Source: Armillaria gallica
Taxonomy: Eukaryota > Basidiomycota > Agaricomycetes > Agaricales > Physalacriaceae
Direction of reading: 5' to 3'
Assembly: GCA_037576215.1 (NCBI GenBank)
Contig: JBANDB010000002.1
Span: 3,844,001-3,908,000, forward strand
Length of the DNA stretch: 64,000 nt
Part shown: piece by piece, positions 23,128 to 35,040 of the stretch
Numbering within the stretch: the stretch's first letter is position 1
How the letters are laid out: each line of letters opens with the position of its first letter
Translations under genes and position numbers: made by a program
Notes under the pieces: generated by a model
Told to the model about the DNA's origin: nothing
Databases searched by the model: none
What the model saw: only the letters and a program-made list of their open reading frames with translations

Positions 23128-23468
23128 CGGGTGCGGTGTGTCTGTCATTTCATTTTGCATTGTATAGAAACTTCACGATTCAAACTTTAGCATGACAAGC
23201 AATATTCAGTACTGTAGCATACCGTAAACTTTAAAGCATTGACACCGATCTTGTACATAATTTGTACCACAAATAGCATTAGACACTGTCCCAGATCATC
23301 AAGCCAAATCCAGAAACTGTACAGTTCGCGGTAAACTCCGACGCGCTAGCAAGCAAACTTTAATGTTGTAACCAAGTACAAACAAAGCCGTGAACGCCTG
23401 ATCGCGAATTTGGTGTTATTCGACCTCAAAAGTCTCGCCGACCTCCTCAAGACCTTCTCTCTTCGAAC

Positions 23469-24355
<887 letters not shown>

Positions 24356-25549
24356 GAGCGTTGCTGGTCCGGGCTTCACTTTTTACCCGCCGCCGTGGAG
24401 AGGGACGGGTGTTTCTGGGAAGGGGGTAGAAAATCGAGGTTGGATGACGTTGGCCGTTTCTACTGCAACTTTCTGTCTAAATCCTATGACATTATTGCTG
24501 CTCCATCTCGCTCTAAATTGACCGTTTGTGTTGATCTGAATGAATTTAATAAGTAACGGGTATTTGCGGCCCTTGCGGTTCTTTTCGTCATGCACGTACC
24601 ACAATGTTGGGCGAGGTCCTTGACATGCGGATTTTCGGAACATTTTCGGACAGGAAGTCCATAAATGATGAACGTGGACGGGAGGAGACGAGAACCGCCT
24701 AAATAGATGAGCCTAGGCAGCAACTAGACGGTGGCATCTATCGAGCTCCGTTCTCATGACGAAACGCCCCGAAGAATGTTTAGACCGGAGCTACCGCCCC
24801 AGCGAAGACCAGTGGCCAATTTGCATTGCCTTGTACAGAATATTTAATGAAACATTGTGCAAAACAAAATAATGCCAGAGAGTAGATCAGGGAAACAGCT
24901 GCGAGAAACACGACAAACAGTTAATAAAGCGCTCCGAGAAAGGATAATAACTTGAATATTACAACGAGAAACTTGGTATAAGTAGTGAAGAGATAAATGA
25001 AGTCGCAGGGATTTTTAACGTCTCCACACCGGTATCTGGGAAACCTCCAAAGACGGTAGAATGGAAGGGGTAGTGGGTAGTGAGCAAATGCCAGCAGGGA
25101 GAGATGCAGAGTGGTGTGATAGTCGATGGTATACAATGGTAAGGACGTAGAAAAGATATGCTTGTGTCTAGTGATACAGTCTGTGGAGAACGCGATAACA
25201 TCGAAAGTAGGATGGAGGTGTCCAAGGACCGCACTTCACACGTTTCATGACGGGGTGGCAAAAGTCCGGCCTGGAGCGGCAAATGGTGAAACGAGCGAAA
25301 AATCGCAAAACACGGGCGCTAAGTGATGGCGCGATGTCGGTCGTCTCCCAAGCCCGAGGGAATAACGTATGTCTATTGGTCGGGGTAATGCAATCCAGCA
25401 ATTTTGGAGAGCGAGTCATCGCGAAGTGACAGAAAATGCAAGGTAATCCGAATTCCAGTTTTGAGTCTTGATGAGAAATTCCAGTGAAAAACGCCATGAT
25501 GCAAGACAGATCAGGGTAGCGATACGGCTACAGCGCAGGTATACAGCTG
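24356..25549. other. Intergenic stretch, no supported gene
   Basis: About 1.2 kb between the RPS5 stop and the stop of the next minus-strand gene. It must hold both 3' ends. Short open frames in several phases show neither family resemblance nor splice-compatible partners. I see nothing else in it. Confidence 0.5.
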
Positions 25550-27401
25550 CTACCGCGACATTGACGGAGTGTGGCCGTGGGGTGTTGAACCGGGACGAGA
25601 TCCCAATTTGCCGGCTTTGTTCCCGCCCTCCATCGAATCCTCCGGCCTAGGCTTTGGCACAACACCAGCCAAACCCTTGTACCCATACGGCCTGCCGAAC
25701 TCCCTCAACATTGCTTGCCCCATTAGACATAACCAGCCAAGTCCCTCTCCGCTAAGACACTGTCCCGGCCAGAAAAGTTCACCTTCGTCATCCTCGATAT
25801 CGGGCTCATGCTCATCGTTGAAGGAGAGAGTAGAATAGGCCATCCGAGCGAATGTTTTGGGGAAATGGCGAGCAATTACGGGAAGCGTGAGAGTTTGCTC
25901 AGCCATCTTTAAAGAGGCCACCGATGTACCTATGTTTGAGAAGTTGTCTTTCAACGAGCCAATCAAATGTGTTCCCATCGGTACCGTCGCGTTGTTCGCC
26001 GCGGTTGCTACATGTGCCGGTATCTGACTGTTATGATAACGAGAGGGTATAATTCGAGGATGTGGCGTTGGCGCGACCACAGCTGGTGCAGGTGGTGGCG
26101 CTACTGAGGAGGCGATAGAAGAAGATCGGCCGTTGGGATTGGGGGTACCATCGTCCCGATTAGTAGGCGTAGAGTTTGCACTGTTTGCGGGTGCTATGCT
26201 CGCCGGCGAAGGTAGCATTTGAGGGGTACCTTGTTTCTGCGTGTTGACCCCGAGTAGAGACGGGTTGGCGCCCTTGGGTATACTCTCTGCTTGATTAATG
26301 GCGCTCTCTACTGCTTTCCTAGCAGCGTCGACGGCCTGGGCCAGTTCCTGATCATGCTGCCGGGGCGAATACGCCACTTTACGTGCGTTAATGAAGCCTT
26401 CAATCATGAAGCTATGAACCGCGTCAAGAACCGGAGAGATTGAACAGGAGAACGTTTGAGCTTACATTAGTCCGAGAAGAGCTTTTTCTCCATCATTTGA
26501 CGCTTCTTCGGTTTGCCACTTTTGCTTGCACCAACTCAAAAAAGCCGTAATGGTGGTCCAAGAATCCACAATGCAGCTGCGTTTGTTGTAATCCTTATTC
26601 CATAAGGAATATGTGAAGCAGATGAGGGCATCCACAAGCTCAAGCCGTGCGATGAGACCGCCATATTTGTGGTAAGGGGAATTGAGCGGCGGAGGATTGG
26701 GGAGCGGCCGGTATTCTCTATGTGATGAAGGATATGTAGACCAAAAACGTGCATCGCCAGAATACTTGAGTTGGCGACCGGCGTTATGGTACTTGTCGTG
26801 TAGTTGGTCAAAGTGCCTTGTGTATGGCCTGCCGCGCTTGGGCCGGCGCACCGGCATGAAACTTGAAACGACATTAACAGCTTCGGTGGAGGACGGCGGT
26901 GGCGGCGGAGGCAAAGGGAGATCCTCACGCACTTCGCCATCTTCGCACGGCTCCGAGCGGGCGGCGGGGTCGACTGGAGGCAAGGGGTTGGATGGACGGT
27001 GGGTCGCTGGTGGCTGAGTCGAGTTCGCGGTGCGAGGCGGCTGAGGATAGGAACGGCTAGACACCGAGCTCGTTCTGGGACGCTTCGATGGCTCTTGGGG
27101 GAGCGACGGGTCTGGCTTGCGTTTAGAGCCTGGAGCGGGCGATGACGCCCGGGAAGCTGGTGGCGACGGTGGCAGTGTAGGCGCCAATGGCGTAACCAAG
27201 TCTCCAATTCCCTGCAGTGAAAAAGGGAAGATCAGTCTGCAGCCTCTCCAGAGGAAACTTAACCGACCTCGAGGTACCGTAGCAGCTGCTGTTTCGACCA
27301 TCTACTGCAATGTCAGTCAGATCTTTCTTAGAGGAATGAAGCCAGGTTATATACCGCTTCCGCGAGTGGGGGCGCTGCGAAGTGGAGGCAGAGTGCGCCA
27401 T
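25550..27401 (-). CDS. Conserved basidiomycete nuclear-type protein, possibly AF4/FMR2-like C terminus
   Basis: The spliced start at 27401 reads MAHSASTSQRPHSRKRRWSK, then QQLLRYLGIGDLVTPLAPTL. Two small introns (about 27304-27354 and 27212-27268) are needed to make that join. A Pro/Ser-rich stretch with basic patches (SKRKPDPSLPQEPSKRPRTS) suggests a nuclear protein. A conserved-looking block follows: RPYTRHFDQLHDKYHNAGRQ, LKYSGDARFWSTYP, NSPYHKYGGLIARLELVDAL, ICFTYSLWNKDYNKR. The rest has a Ser/Pro linker and LPVIARHFPKTFARMAYSTL and FWPGQCLSGEGLGWLCLMGQ. The layout of basic N terminus, Pro/Ser linker and helical module recalls the C-terminal homology domain of AF4/FMR2 transcription elongation scaffolds (compare YHNAGRQLKYSGDA with EAKKLKHKAD). 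That link is a weak inference. Confidence 0.65.
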
Positions 27402-29360
27402 GGTGGTAAAAAGCAGAGTGAAGGATCGCTTGAAGGCCGGTGAGCCAGCAGTTCCAAGTTTAGCGTGACGAGGTCACGGCTTAGTCACGTTCTACTTTTG
27501 GAATGTCAAATTGGGGTCACTTTTGTCTGAGAGCAGCCGGCGAGTTCTGTGACGGGGAAATGATCCTCTAAAAGTAATAATCAATCCAGACTTATAATGA
27601 AGCGAAATTCCCGCTGGTCTTTCTTCCCTTCCCCTCTGTCTCATCTCTCCTTCCAGGACAATGGCCGCCGGTTGCCGCATCGTGGCCGATCCTAGCGTCG
27701 TCGTCGTTGGCCCGTCGTTGCCATTCATTGTTGTATAGTAAAAGCCTTGGACGCCGCTTTTTAAATTCGAAACATCATCAACCGACCATTATACATGCCA
27801 CGACCGTCGTGCGACCATCCTGTGTTCGTTACTGTTCTGTTTCGCAAAAAGGGGAAATCTAATCTTATCATTGTTTTCGATCAGGAACCGGTGCCGGAGG
27901 CACAATGGATGAATCCCTTCTCCGCTCCACAGGGCGAATCAAAGTTCTAGGAGGATCCACCCGTTTCCTTCCAGCGAGCACAAGCGGACAGTGCACAACT
28001 CGAGTTTTCCAGCTGGACGCTTTCTTTCCGACCATTCTCAGCCATTCTGCCGAGTCGACCTTTCCATTCAAATGAATGTTCCATTTGGTGCACCACATGA
28101 ACATCGAATATGGAGATATGGTTCACCGATATAGCCATCACCTGACAATTCGGATCACCGCAATTCTGGCCCTCCTGGATCCTACCCACCCCATTCTTAA
28201 GATTCCTTTACACGGACAGCCTTTCTCAGACTGACGGAGGCTGGCTCGAACATTGCCCTAATGGTGTGCAGGGCAGGACACCGGTCCAGTCTTCCCATGA
28301 TCCTTGATCGACGGCCCGGAAACAATATGGAAAGGACTATTTCTCCCTGCTTGCCCTCTCTGCCCCCGACGTGTTTCCGAAAGTGCTAGCCACCAAGCCA
28401 GCAATCGCAGCTTTAAATCTGAGCCTGCCTGTCGTCCCGTCCGCTCTGTCATCCCCCGAGTCTTACGTTCTTTAGTCTTGCGGTCCCCCTCGTTTACCGT
28501 AGCCGATGTTCTCGGTCGAGGACGCAGACGCTAGACTATCTCAGGCATCATATCCGTCTGGACCCTTTTTTGGGTCCTATCAACATGACTTGTTACTTAA
28601 TAATGTTTCAATCTCCACTCATCCGGCTCTCCCATAGGCAATTACAACCCAGAGTATACCGTCGATGGAGAGCTTGACTTACGCTCACCGCAGAATTAAA
28701 ACGGTTACGTCAAGTCATTTGAAGCTTTCCGCATGAAATCCCACCAGCTTCAAAAATGTGTCCCGTTATACGGAACTCTCTCGATAAATGATGCTGCATG
28801 CCAGGAAAAATACATCGTTACTCCGGGAACTTATACGGCTATCGGGCCCGACGAGTACGACTTCCAAGGTTCCGAGTGAAATTGTACAATTGATGGCCGT
28901 CTGCCATTTGAAGACCGCGCAAGATGCAATTCGTTTGATTTTGAGCATCCCTGGATGCTCGCTGACAGATTTGACGAGGGCGCCATTCCTTGCCAAGCCA
29001 ACAGGCACCGACGAACGGAATCAAAAGTTACGATCACGTGATTTCCATAATTGAATCATTTGACGACGCGTTGACGCGTTTCTTTCTTTGTTCAAGCGCA
29101 TCATTGTAAGGCCGGAATAAAAGACGTTCAGAATTCCAATACAACATATGGGACAACAAAGGCTATACAAATACAATATACAGTACAGGAGTACACGATG
29201 AAAGCAGAGAGACTTGGACAGCGAGACGTCACGAACCGGCTAATTAGACGTATAGTAATGTTAAAACAACAAGAAATGCCTTTCCTTTCCATGTTCTTAG
29301 ATATGATAAAAATGTGTAGGAGGATGTCGCGGAGAAACATGAATTGAAGGTCCAATAAAA
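27402..29360. other. Long intergenic stretch with no firmly supported gene
   Basis: Nearly 2 kb separates a gene start (27401) and a gene end (29361), both on the minus strand. It includes the 5' region of the former and the 3' end of the latter. One short minus-strand ORF (27868-28104) is listed separately as doubtful. Near 29065-29080 a short direct repeat of GACGCGTT occurs, which looks incidental. No element ends or RNA genes were recognised. Confidence 0.45.
27868..28104 (-). CDS. Doubtful small ORF, 78 residues
   Basis: The ORF starts MFMWCTKWNIHLNGKVDSAE and ends VERRRDSSIVPPAPVPDRKQ. Its composition is protein-like, with a basic, Pro-containing C terminus, unlike most chance frames here. 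I recognise no family and found no convincing upstream exon. It could be a small gene, the last exon of a gene with diverged 5' exons, or chance. Confidence 0.22.
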   Translation of the reverse strand: MFMWCTKWNIHLNGKVDSAEWLRMVGKKASSWKTRVVHCPLVLAGRKRVDPPRTLIRPVERRRDSSIVPPAPVPDRKQ

Positions 29361-30723
29361 TCATTTCCGACCGCCTCTAGCTTTCCGAGCACTTGATGCC
29401 TTCGTATTCCCCCGTCCCATCTTGAGTTGTACGGCGTTTTCAGTTGTATACGGAGAGGGCTTCTTGGTGCGCGCCTGTTGCGCTGCGGAAAGACCTTTCG
29501 ACCGTGTAGTTCGAGCAGATACATATTCTTCCTGGTAGTCCGCCTCCACAATTTCCTCGGTAGCCATGTCTTTGACATTCAGAGACCCAGGCGTCTCAGT
29601 GGCTGTCGTTGTGGACGCAACAGATAAAGACCTATGAGATGCGACGAGAGTCTCAGATGAGATTTGGGAATTTGATCGGTTTCGAGAGCGGGAGATCGAT
29701 GAGGAAATAGTGCGAGGGACGGGAGATGGGGACTGCGATAATGCTGAAGATGAGGTAGACGATGTTGACGTTGATTCTATGACTGGTACTTGCTTAGCGC
29801 TGCGGCTCTGGCGAGTGGCCGGCCGCTGCGAGGTAGGAGGTGTTTCGGAAGGAGAAGCTCGCAAGGTGCTAGTGGAATGGGTTGCTGCTGTCTGAGGTGG
29901 TGACGCTGCTTTGCGCTGGCCAGACTGTCGCGTCTGCATCCTGGGCCGCTTGGTCACTGGATCACCGTCGGCATCTCCGAGATTTGAAGTGGAATCGACC
30001 ACAGGTTCTCGGTGGCGTTTGCGAGTCTGAGGTCCTGAGGGTGCAGGAGCCTGCTTCTGCGCGAGCTGGGAATACCACAGCTTAGACCGGATCACTTCAT
30101 GCCAGCCCTTGGAATGCCAAAGGCACAAAGTGAACATCTCTGGTCGGGCGCCAAAGTATTTGATCAGGGGAGGCTTTGCATCTAGAGAAAGAGTTGAAGC
30201 AGGAATCGCTTAACACGCCACACGACTCACCGAGGACCCGGTGCGTCAATTCGAGGGTGGCATCGACCTGCTTGTTGCCCCAGAGTAGCCAATGAGCTGG
30301 ATGTGAAGGTTTGCCAAAGACTGCGAGGGCTACAAGAGCGCGCAAGGTGGTATCTTGGAGCTCCTGCGGCAGCGTCCAACTCGTCTCCGCCAATTTGAGA
30401 CAGTGCTTAACGAGAGGGAATTCTATGGACAGGACATGGCGTCGGCCAATCTTCCACAGACCTGGGATGTCGGTTGGCTCATATATGGGGTGTGTGTATG
30501 ATGTGGTGTTGGACGATTCAGATGGTGCAGAAGTAAAAGGCGACATCGACGACATCGTCGGCTTCATCGTACCGTTAGAGGAGGAGTGAGGTTCCCAGGT
30601 CGTGGTAGGTAAAGGTTCTGAGCGAGCGAAGGATGTAGGAATTCGCTTGGCTGATGAATCTGAGAAAGAGATAGTTGAGGCGGAATCGACGGTGGAGGGT
30701 ACCCGGCTGGAGGTTGCGAGCAT
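29361..30723 (-). CDS. Conserved-looking hypothetical protein with disordered basic C terminus
   Basis: Two exons. The first (start MLATSSRVPSTVDSASTISF at 30723) leads to a structured block: PIYEPTDIPGLWKIGRRHVL, SIEFPLVKHCLKLAETSWTL, PQELQDTTLRALVALAVFGK, PAHWLLWGNKQVDATLELTH. An intron near 30183-30229 joins VL to DAKPPLIKYFGARPEMFTLC, LWHSKGWHEVIRSKLWYSQL. The rest is low-complexity Ser/Thr/Pro with KRHREP and KKPSPYTTENAVQLKMGRG, ending in a basic tail (SSARKARGGRK). A nuclear location is plausible from these basic runs. An upstream Met at 30897 (MVNIQPASP) precedes a GTAAGC donor, but splicing it forward breaks the frame, so I prefer 30723. I do not recognise the family. Confidence 0.6.
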
Positions 30724-31254
30724 GACGGATGGGAGAAACAGAGGCAATGTGACGCTGCAAAGGCAACAGGACGACGTGACGGGATGGAGGGTGGCCGGGT
30801 TGGCGGTGGAGGGAAGAAGAAAGGTGACCTGGTCGAGGCAGGTGGCGGGGCTATATACCTTTGGGCTTACCGGACTTGCGGGCTGTATATTGACCACGAG
30901 GATTTCCTTTTCAGGAAGCCATCAAAGGCGAAAGACAGAACAAGCACCCCTGGTCTTTGTTTCGTTTCCTCGTTGCCAGAGCACTGGCATGAATGCCTTT
31001 GTGCTTTGTCCACAGCGGCCTTTCTGGTATACGGGGCCGACAATAATATTCAAGATGAATGACCTTGGTATCCGATAGACGGGATACAGCATCTCAGATC
31101 CGCCTCGATCTCGAGGTAATTCAAAGTGCGTGTCATTATTATTCAGAACAATCAATGGCCACTGAAGCACAGAAACAACCAGTCAAATTCTTTCATTATT
31201 TTGCGATACATGGGCAGAGTCGTGCTTCGGAATCGCGTGCTCGAGCATATATAT
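30724..31254. other. Intergenic stretch, no supported gene
   Basis: About 530 bp containing the upstream region of the hypothetical minus-strand gene and the 3' end of the TEN1-like gene. Plus-strand open frames at 30602-31078 run antisense to the minus-strand coding region and look like shadows. Confidence 0.45.
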
Positions 31255-31749
31255 TCAGTTCTCGGCCAAGACTTCGATAGACTTATTCCATATATCCATA
31301 TCAAGGTCCCCCGCCTTTGTTGCAAGTATTGCGCGAAGAAACAAGTGGGGATCAAGTGCTGGTGCGGGAGCAAATGACGGAATCGTCGGTATTGGCAGTT
31401 CCTCCTGCAACTATGTCAGTACGACCACTGCTTGACTTTGCCGCGAACGCACGTCACTCTTTTCCAAGTACCCTATTACCATAATTACCCCCAGTCGCTC
31501 ACGGACCCATGCACCCGACCAGTGGTCGACACAGAGCGACAGATCTACCAAGACGGCGACGTCATGATCTAGGAGGATTCCAAGCCCTGTGATAGGATCG
31601 TACGACAGTAACCTCGAGTATCATCAGCTGCAAACTATTTTACATGTGTGGATTACTCACTTGCCTGCCAGACGCAACTTCTGGCCCACAAGCCTCTCTT
31701 CAACGGCCGCCAATCGAGTTGGAGTCGCAGTATCTGGATAAGAGGACAT
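31255..31749 (-). CDS. TEN1: Small OB-fold protein resembling telomere-capping subunit TEN1
   Basis: Three exons (31661-31749, 31453-31612, 31255-31404) joined by canonical introns of 48 nt each give exactly 132 codons plus TGA. The product runs SSYPDTATPTRLAAVEERLV, GQKLRLAGKLLSYDPITGLG, ILLDHDVAVLVDLSLCVDHW, VRERLGVIMVIGYLEKSD, then ALDPHLFLRAILATKAGDLD and MDIWNKSIEVLAEN. The pattern of G-x-x-LRLAGKL-x-x-YD, a paired hydrophobic strand, then GVIMVIGYLE and a final helix LDMDIWNKSIEVL parallels human TEN1 (TLRTFGRLCLYD, YIVLGELQ, MNLPLLEQAIRE; about 120 residues). TEN1 binds STN1 in the CST complex that protects telomere ends and recruits polymerase alpha. The assignment rests on length, order and motif pattern, so another small OB-fold protein is possible. 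Confidence 0.6.
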
Positions 31750-32008
31750 TTTCAATATCCAGTCAAAGCTAGATACATCTGCGAGCAATTTGCACAACGC
31801 CACTTGATGCTTCTTACGAGCGAACTGCTTGAGTGTCGATATTACAGTTCAGGACAAATTTTCATAAACGATGTTCGGCCGCGGCCGAGCCGCGGAACTT
31901 CTATTCAAACAGGTAGTAGATCTAATACAACAGTTACTTACATATAAAAAAGAGATAGGTATGCAACAAAATTTGAACTATCATTTAAGAGAAGGGGGAG
32001 AATGTCCT

Positions 32009-33731
32009 TTACACATCGAATCTTCGAACAACGATCCCGTCAGGACCAGAACTAACCACCCTTCGTTCGTCAAACACCAACGTTCTCTTGCCACACTCGG
32101 GTGGTGAAGATTCTGGATCGCATACTTTTGCACTAGTGCCTGTTTCCAAATCCCAAACCCATACACCGCCATTCAATCCAAGGCTGACACACCTCCCGTC
32201 CGCTAGCGCTAAAGATGACACTGGGCCTATCTGTCCATGCAAATTTCGCGCGAACGTCAACTTGGGCGGACTAGACACAATTGACGACATCGGCGGGAGT
32301 GAGAGACGATATAATTGCAGCGTTGTAGGTGAATGCATGGGAGATGCGATGTGAGGAGCAGAAGTGAAAGGGTGGTTGTTAGGTGATAGCGAGGTACTAT
32401 CTGAGATACCACCAGCAGGAGCCAGCACTACCCATTTGCCGTCAGTCTGTGTATCTGCTATGGATGATACCTTCCGACCCCATTGCTCCCGGATGGAGCG
32501 AAGTTTTCGCTCGTCAATCCACCCTGAGGGTAAATCAAACGATCGAGTCGTTCGCGTAGAAACGACTGTCATGGGCTCGGTATCAAGAGCCAGGGCCGAT
32601 GAACGCGAGATATTAGACGTTGAATATGAATGTCCCGAGATGACGACTTCTGTGGCGCCAACCGACCAATGAGCCGGGTATACTGGTATGGCATAAGCCA
32701 TGACCAGTTTATATGTTGACGGTGAAGGGGTAGATAAAACCAGAGATGTAGGCGGAAAGGAAGTGAACGATGTGAGCGTTTGAGTATGAGTTACGGTATC
32801 CCCCGAAAGGTCGTAGATGGAAAGAGAAAAATCTTGCGATAGGGAAATGAGTAGTGGATGGTGGTACACAGATTGGACAATTGGACAAGTCCGTGTAGTG
32901 CGTGTAGCAGGGACATATGTCAGCTTGGCTATTGAACCAACAAGATGTGCATGGTGAATATGGTATATTGTGAACTCTCCAGTGGAGAGGAAAGTAGCAA
33001 GATGCACCCGGCCTTCGGACACGGGAGATGACTGATCCAAACAGAGCGCTGTAATTCTGGTGGGCACGCTGCTGCGAGAGGATTTACAGAACAGAGTATG
33101 AGGGACACCTGAAGATGCTCGGACGTGAATTTCTGGGATTAGAGACTCTCGTGACGATGCAATGATAGTCAGAGGCCCTGCCAATAATATGTGCGTCCGC
33201 TCATCAGGAGAACGGATGGACTCCAAGTGAGTCGAGGAGGAAAGGACAGGACTGTCACTAAACTGCTCCACTAAACACCGGCCTTGGTAGGTTGATGTAA
33301 ATCCAGACTTTGCATCGATATGCGAGACCTTGCATACCTGTTCGCCAGTTGGAGCTTATACGAAACATCCATTTCCAGTCTTTCAGGTCTTCTATCTTGG
33401 CTCGACCGGGCAGAGACCTGACTTCGCGACCGTCAGCCCTGCCGATGAAGCCCCTGGCACCACGCAGACGTGGACGGCCATAGACACGGAGATAGAGTAC
33501 CCTCCATAACTCGTTGTCTGCGGCAAGTCTGCACCAAGTTCTGCTGGTAGACTGGGTAGCACAAAGATCGACCCAGGAAAGATGGGAAAAGATGCAGAGA
33601 ATGAGTTCGTCGTATAGGGCAGCTTCGAATGTCAGCCTGGGCTTCGAAGAGGGATATGAACCGTCAGAATTTGTGCTGTGGAGACGCTTGGACGGCGGAA
33701 GAGGTGCAGGGGAGAGACGATGTTTGGTCAT
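32009..33731 (-). CDS. F-box/WD-repeat-like protein
   Basis: Starts MTKHRLSPAPLPPSKRLHST. An F-box follows (AALYDELILCIFSHLSWVDL, CATQSTSRTWCRLAADNELW, RVLYLRVYG). A single intron at about 33281-33334 joins NWRTG to RCLVEQFSDSPVLS. The rest is beta-rich with propeller-like repeats: RVHLATFLSTGEFTIYHIHH, PLLISLSQDFSLSIYDLSGD, GPVSSLALADGRCVSLGLNG followed by GVWVWDLETG, and VSSGPDGIVVRRFDV at the C terminus. It should serve as an SCF substrate receptor. The architecture is that of F-box/WD proteins of about 550 residues whose propeller blades are degenerate. Its start codon is only 44 bp from that of the divergent WDR83 gene. The substrate cannot be predicted. Confidence 0.8.
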
Positions 33732-33775
33732 GGTGGTAAGAGACAAAGTCACGTAGGCTTGTACTCTTTCTCCCA
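33732..33775. promoter_or_regulatory. 44-bp gap between divergent start codons
   Basis: The F-box/WD gene starts at 33731 on the minus strand and WDR83 at 33776 on the plus strand. Promoter elements must therefore overlap, or lie inside the neighbouring coding region, and at least one 5' UTR is either very short or antisense to the other gene. The segment is CT-rich near the WDR83 ATG. Confidence 0.6.
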
Positions 33776-34915
33776 ATGGCTCCCTCTCGAGGTTCCCAAG
33801 CTCCTCAGGCTTTGGCACGTACGCTCCACGTTACCCTCGATGGCCACAAGGGGTCCGTTAACGTCGCCCGCTACGCAAAAGGCAGTGCGAAATACATCCT
33901 CACTGGCGGCCAGGACCGTACAGTCCGACTCTGGAACGCCAACCTGGGGACAGAAATAAAGACTTTCACCTCCCACGGCTACGAAGTTCTATCCATTACC
34001 GTGTCTGTGCCAATTCACTCTGGTTTTGTGTTTTGTCTCTGAACTGTATGAAACAGCGCCCACGACAATGCAAAGTTTGCCTCGTCCGGCGGGGACCGCT
34101 CAGTGTTTATGTGGGATGTCGCTACTGGAGTGACTACTCGAAGGCTGGCCGGACATATGGGCAAAATCCACGTCGTCGAATTCAACGAGGACGCGAGCGT
34201 CGTCGCCAGCGGTTCGTTCTTCGTTACATGCCATGAATAGTATTCATTCTCCTTGTATAGGATCCTTCGATTCTACAGTACGCCTGTGGGACCTGAGGGC
34301 ACAATCCCGTCAAGCCATCCAGGTTTTGGAGGAAGCTAAAGATGCTATTCAAACAATTTCCATCGACTCGACCACTATCATTACTGGATCTGTCGATGGG
34401 CATGTTCGAACTTACGACTTGCGTAAAGGAGAACTACGCTCAGATTTTATAGGCCGTAAGCATCGTGTCTGTCGATATATGCTCATTCTTATACTTTGCA
34501 GAGCCTGTCACGTCGGTTGTGCCTACGCAAGACAGCCAAACACTTCTTGTATCCACATTAGATTCCCATTTGCGGCTTATGGATATGACTTTGGGGAAAA
34601 TGCTGAACGACTTTACTGGGCACACCAACATGTCATACCGGTGTCGTGGATGTTTTGGACATGGCGAGGCCTCTGTGATTTGTGGAGACGAGAAGGGAAT
34701 GGTATGGGCTTGGGATCTTGTCGATGTGCGTCTGATTTTGCAAGATTGCGACTGATGTGCTCATGTGTCTCCAGGCAAAGTTGCTTCAACCAAACCCTCC
34801 TCCGAAGGTGCACGGGAAGGTCATTACGTGGACTGAGCATCATCCAAGCGGCGAGGGAGAGATGATCACCGCCAGCGCTGATGGAACATGTAAGGTATGG
34901 CGCCATCCGGAGTGA
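33776..34915 (+). CDS. WDR83: WDR83/MORG1-like WD40 protein
   Basis: Six exons give a single seven-blade beta propeller: ARTLHVTLDGHKGSVNVARY, YILTGGQDRTVRLWNANLGT, EIKTFTSHGYEVLSITVAHD, FASSGGDRSVFMWDVATGVT, RRLAGHMGKIHVVEFNEDAS, FDSTVRLWDLRAQSRQAIQV, LEEAKDAIQTISIDSTTIIT, GSVDGHVRTYDLRKGELRSD, DSQTLLVSTLDSHLRLMDMT, GKMLNDFTGHTN, and TASADGTCKVWRHPE at the end. The order, including LNDFTGHTN ahead of a degenerate blade, follows WDR83 closely. Human WDR83 scaffolds ERK signalling and is found in spliceosomal C complexes; fungal orthologues are assumed to be splicing-associated. Introns were placed so that VLSITVAHDN and DFIGQPVTSV keep frame. LSM2, another RNA-processing gene, lies just downstream on the opposite strand. 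Confidence 0.88.
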
Positions 34916-35040
34916 GCTCGGTTCTTGGGATCTTGAAGGTCCACCAGGAGTTGTATAAAAGTGCAAATAGTATAGCACCCCCCTGTAACATATACTAGCA
35001 TGGCAAAACAAAACATAAGTACTTGCATCTAGAACTGGCA

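Noticed and set aside
30724..30897. Upstream start MVNIQPASP with a GTAAGC donor for the gene at 29361-30723
   Set aside because: Splicing to the visible acceptor before the next exon puts the main frame out of phase, so the Met at 30723 was kept as start.
30602..31078. 158-residue plus-strand open frame
   Set aside because: Antisense to the first exon of the hypothetical gene at 29361-30723; no homology and no splice partners.
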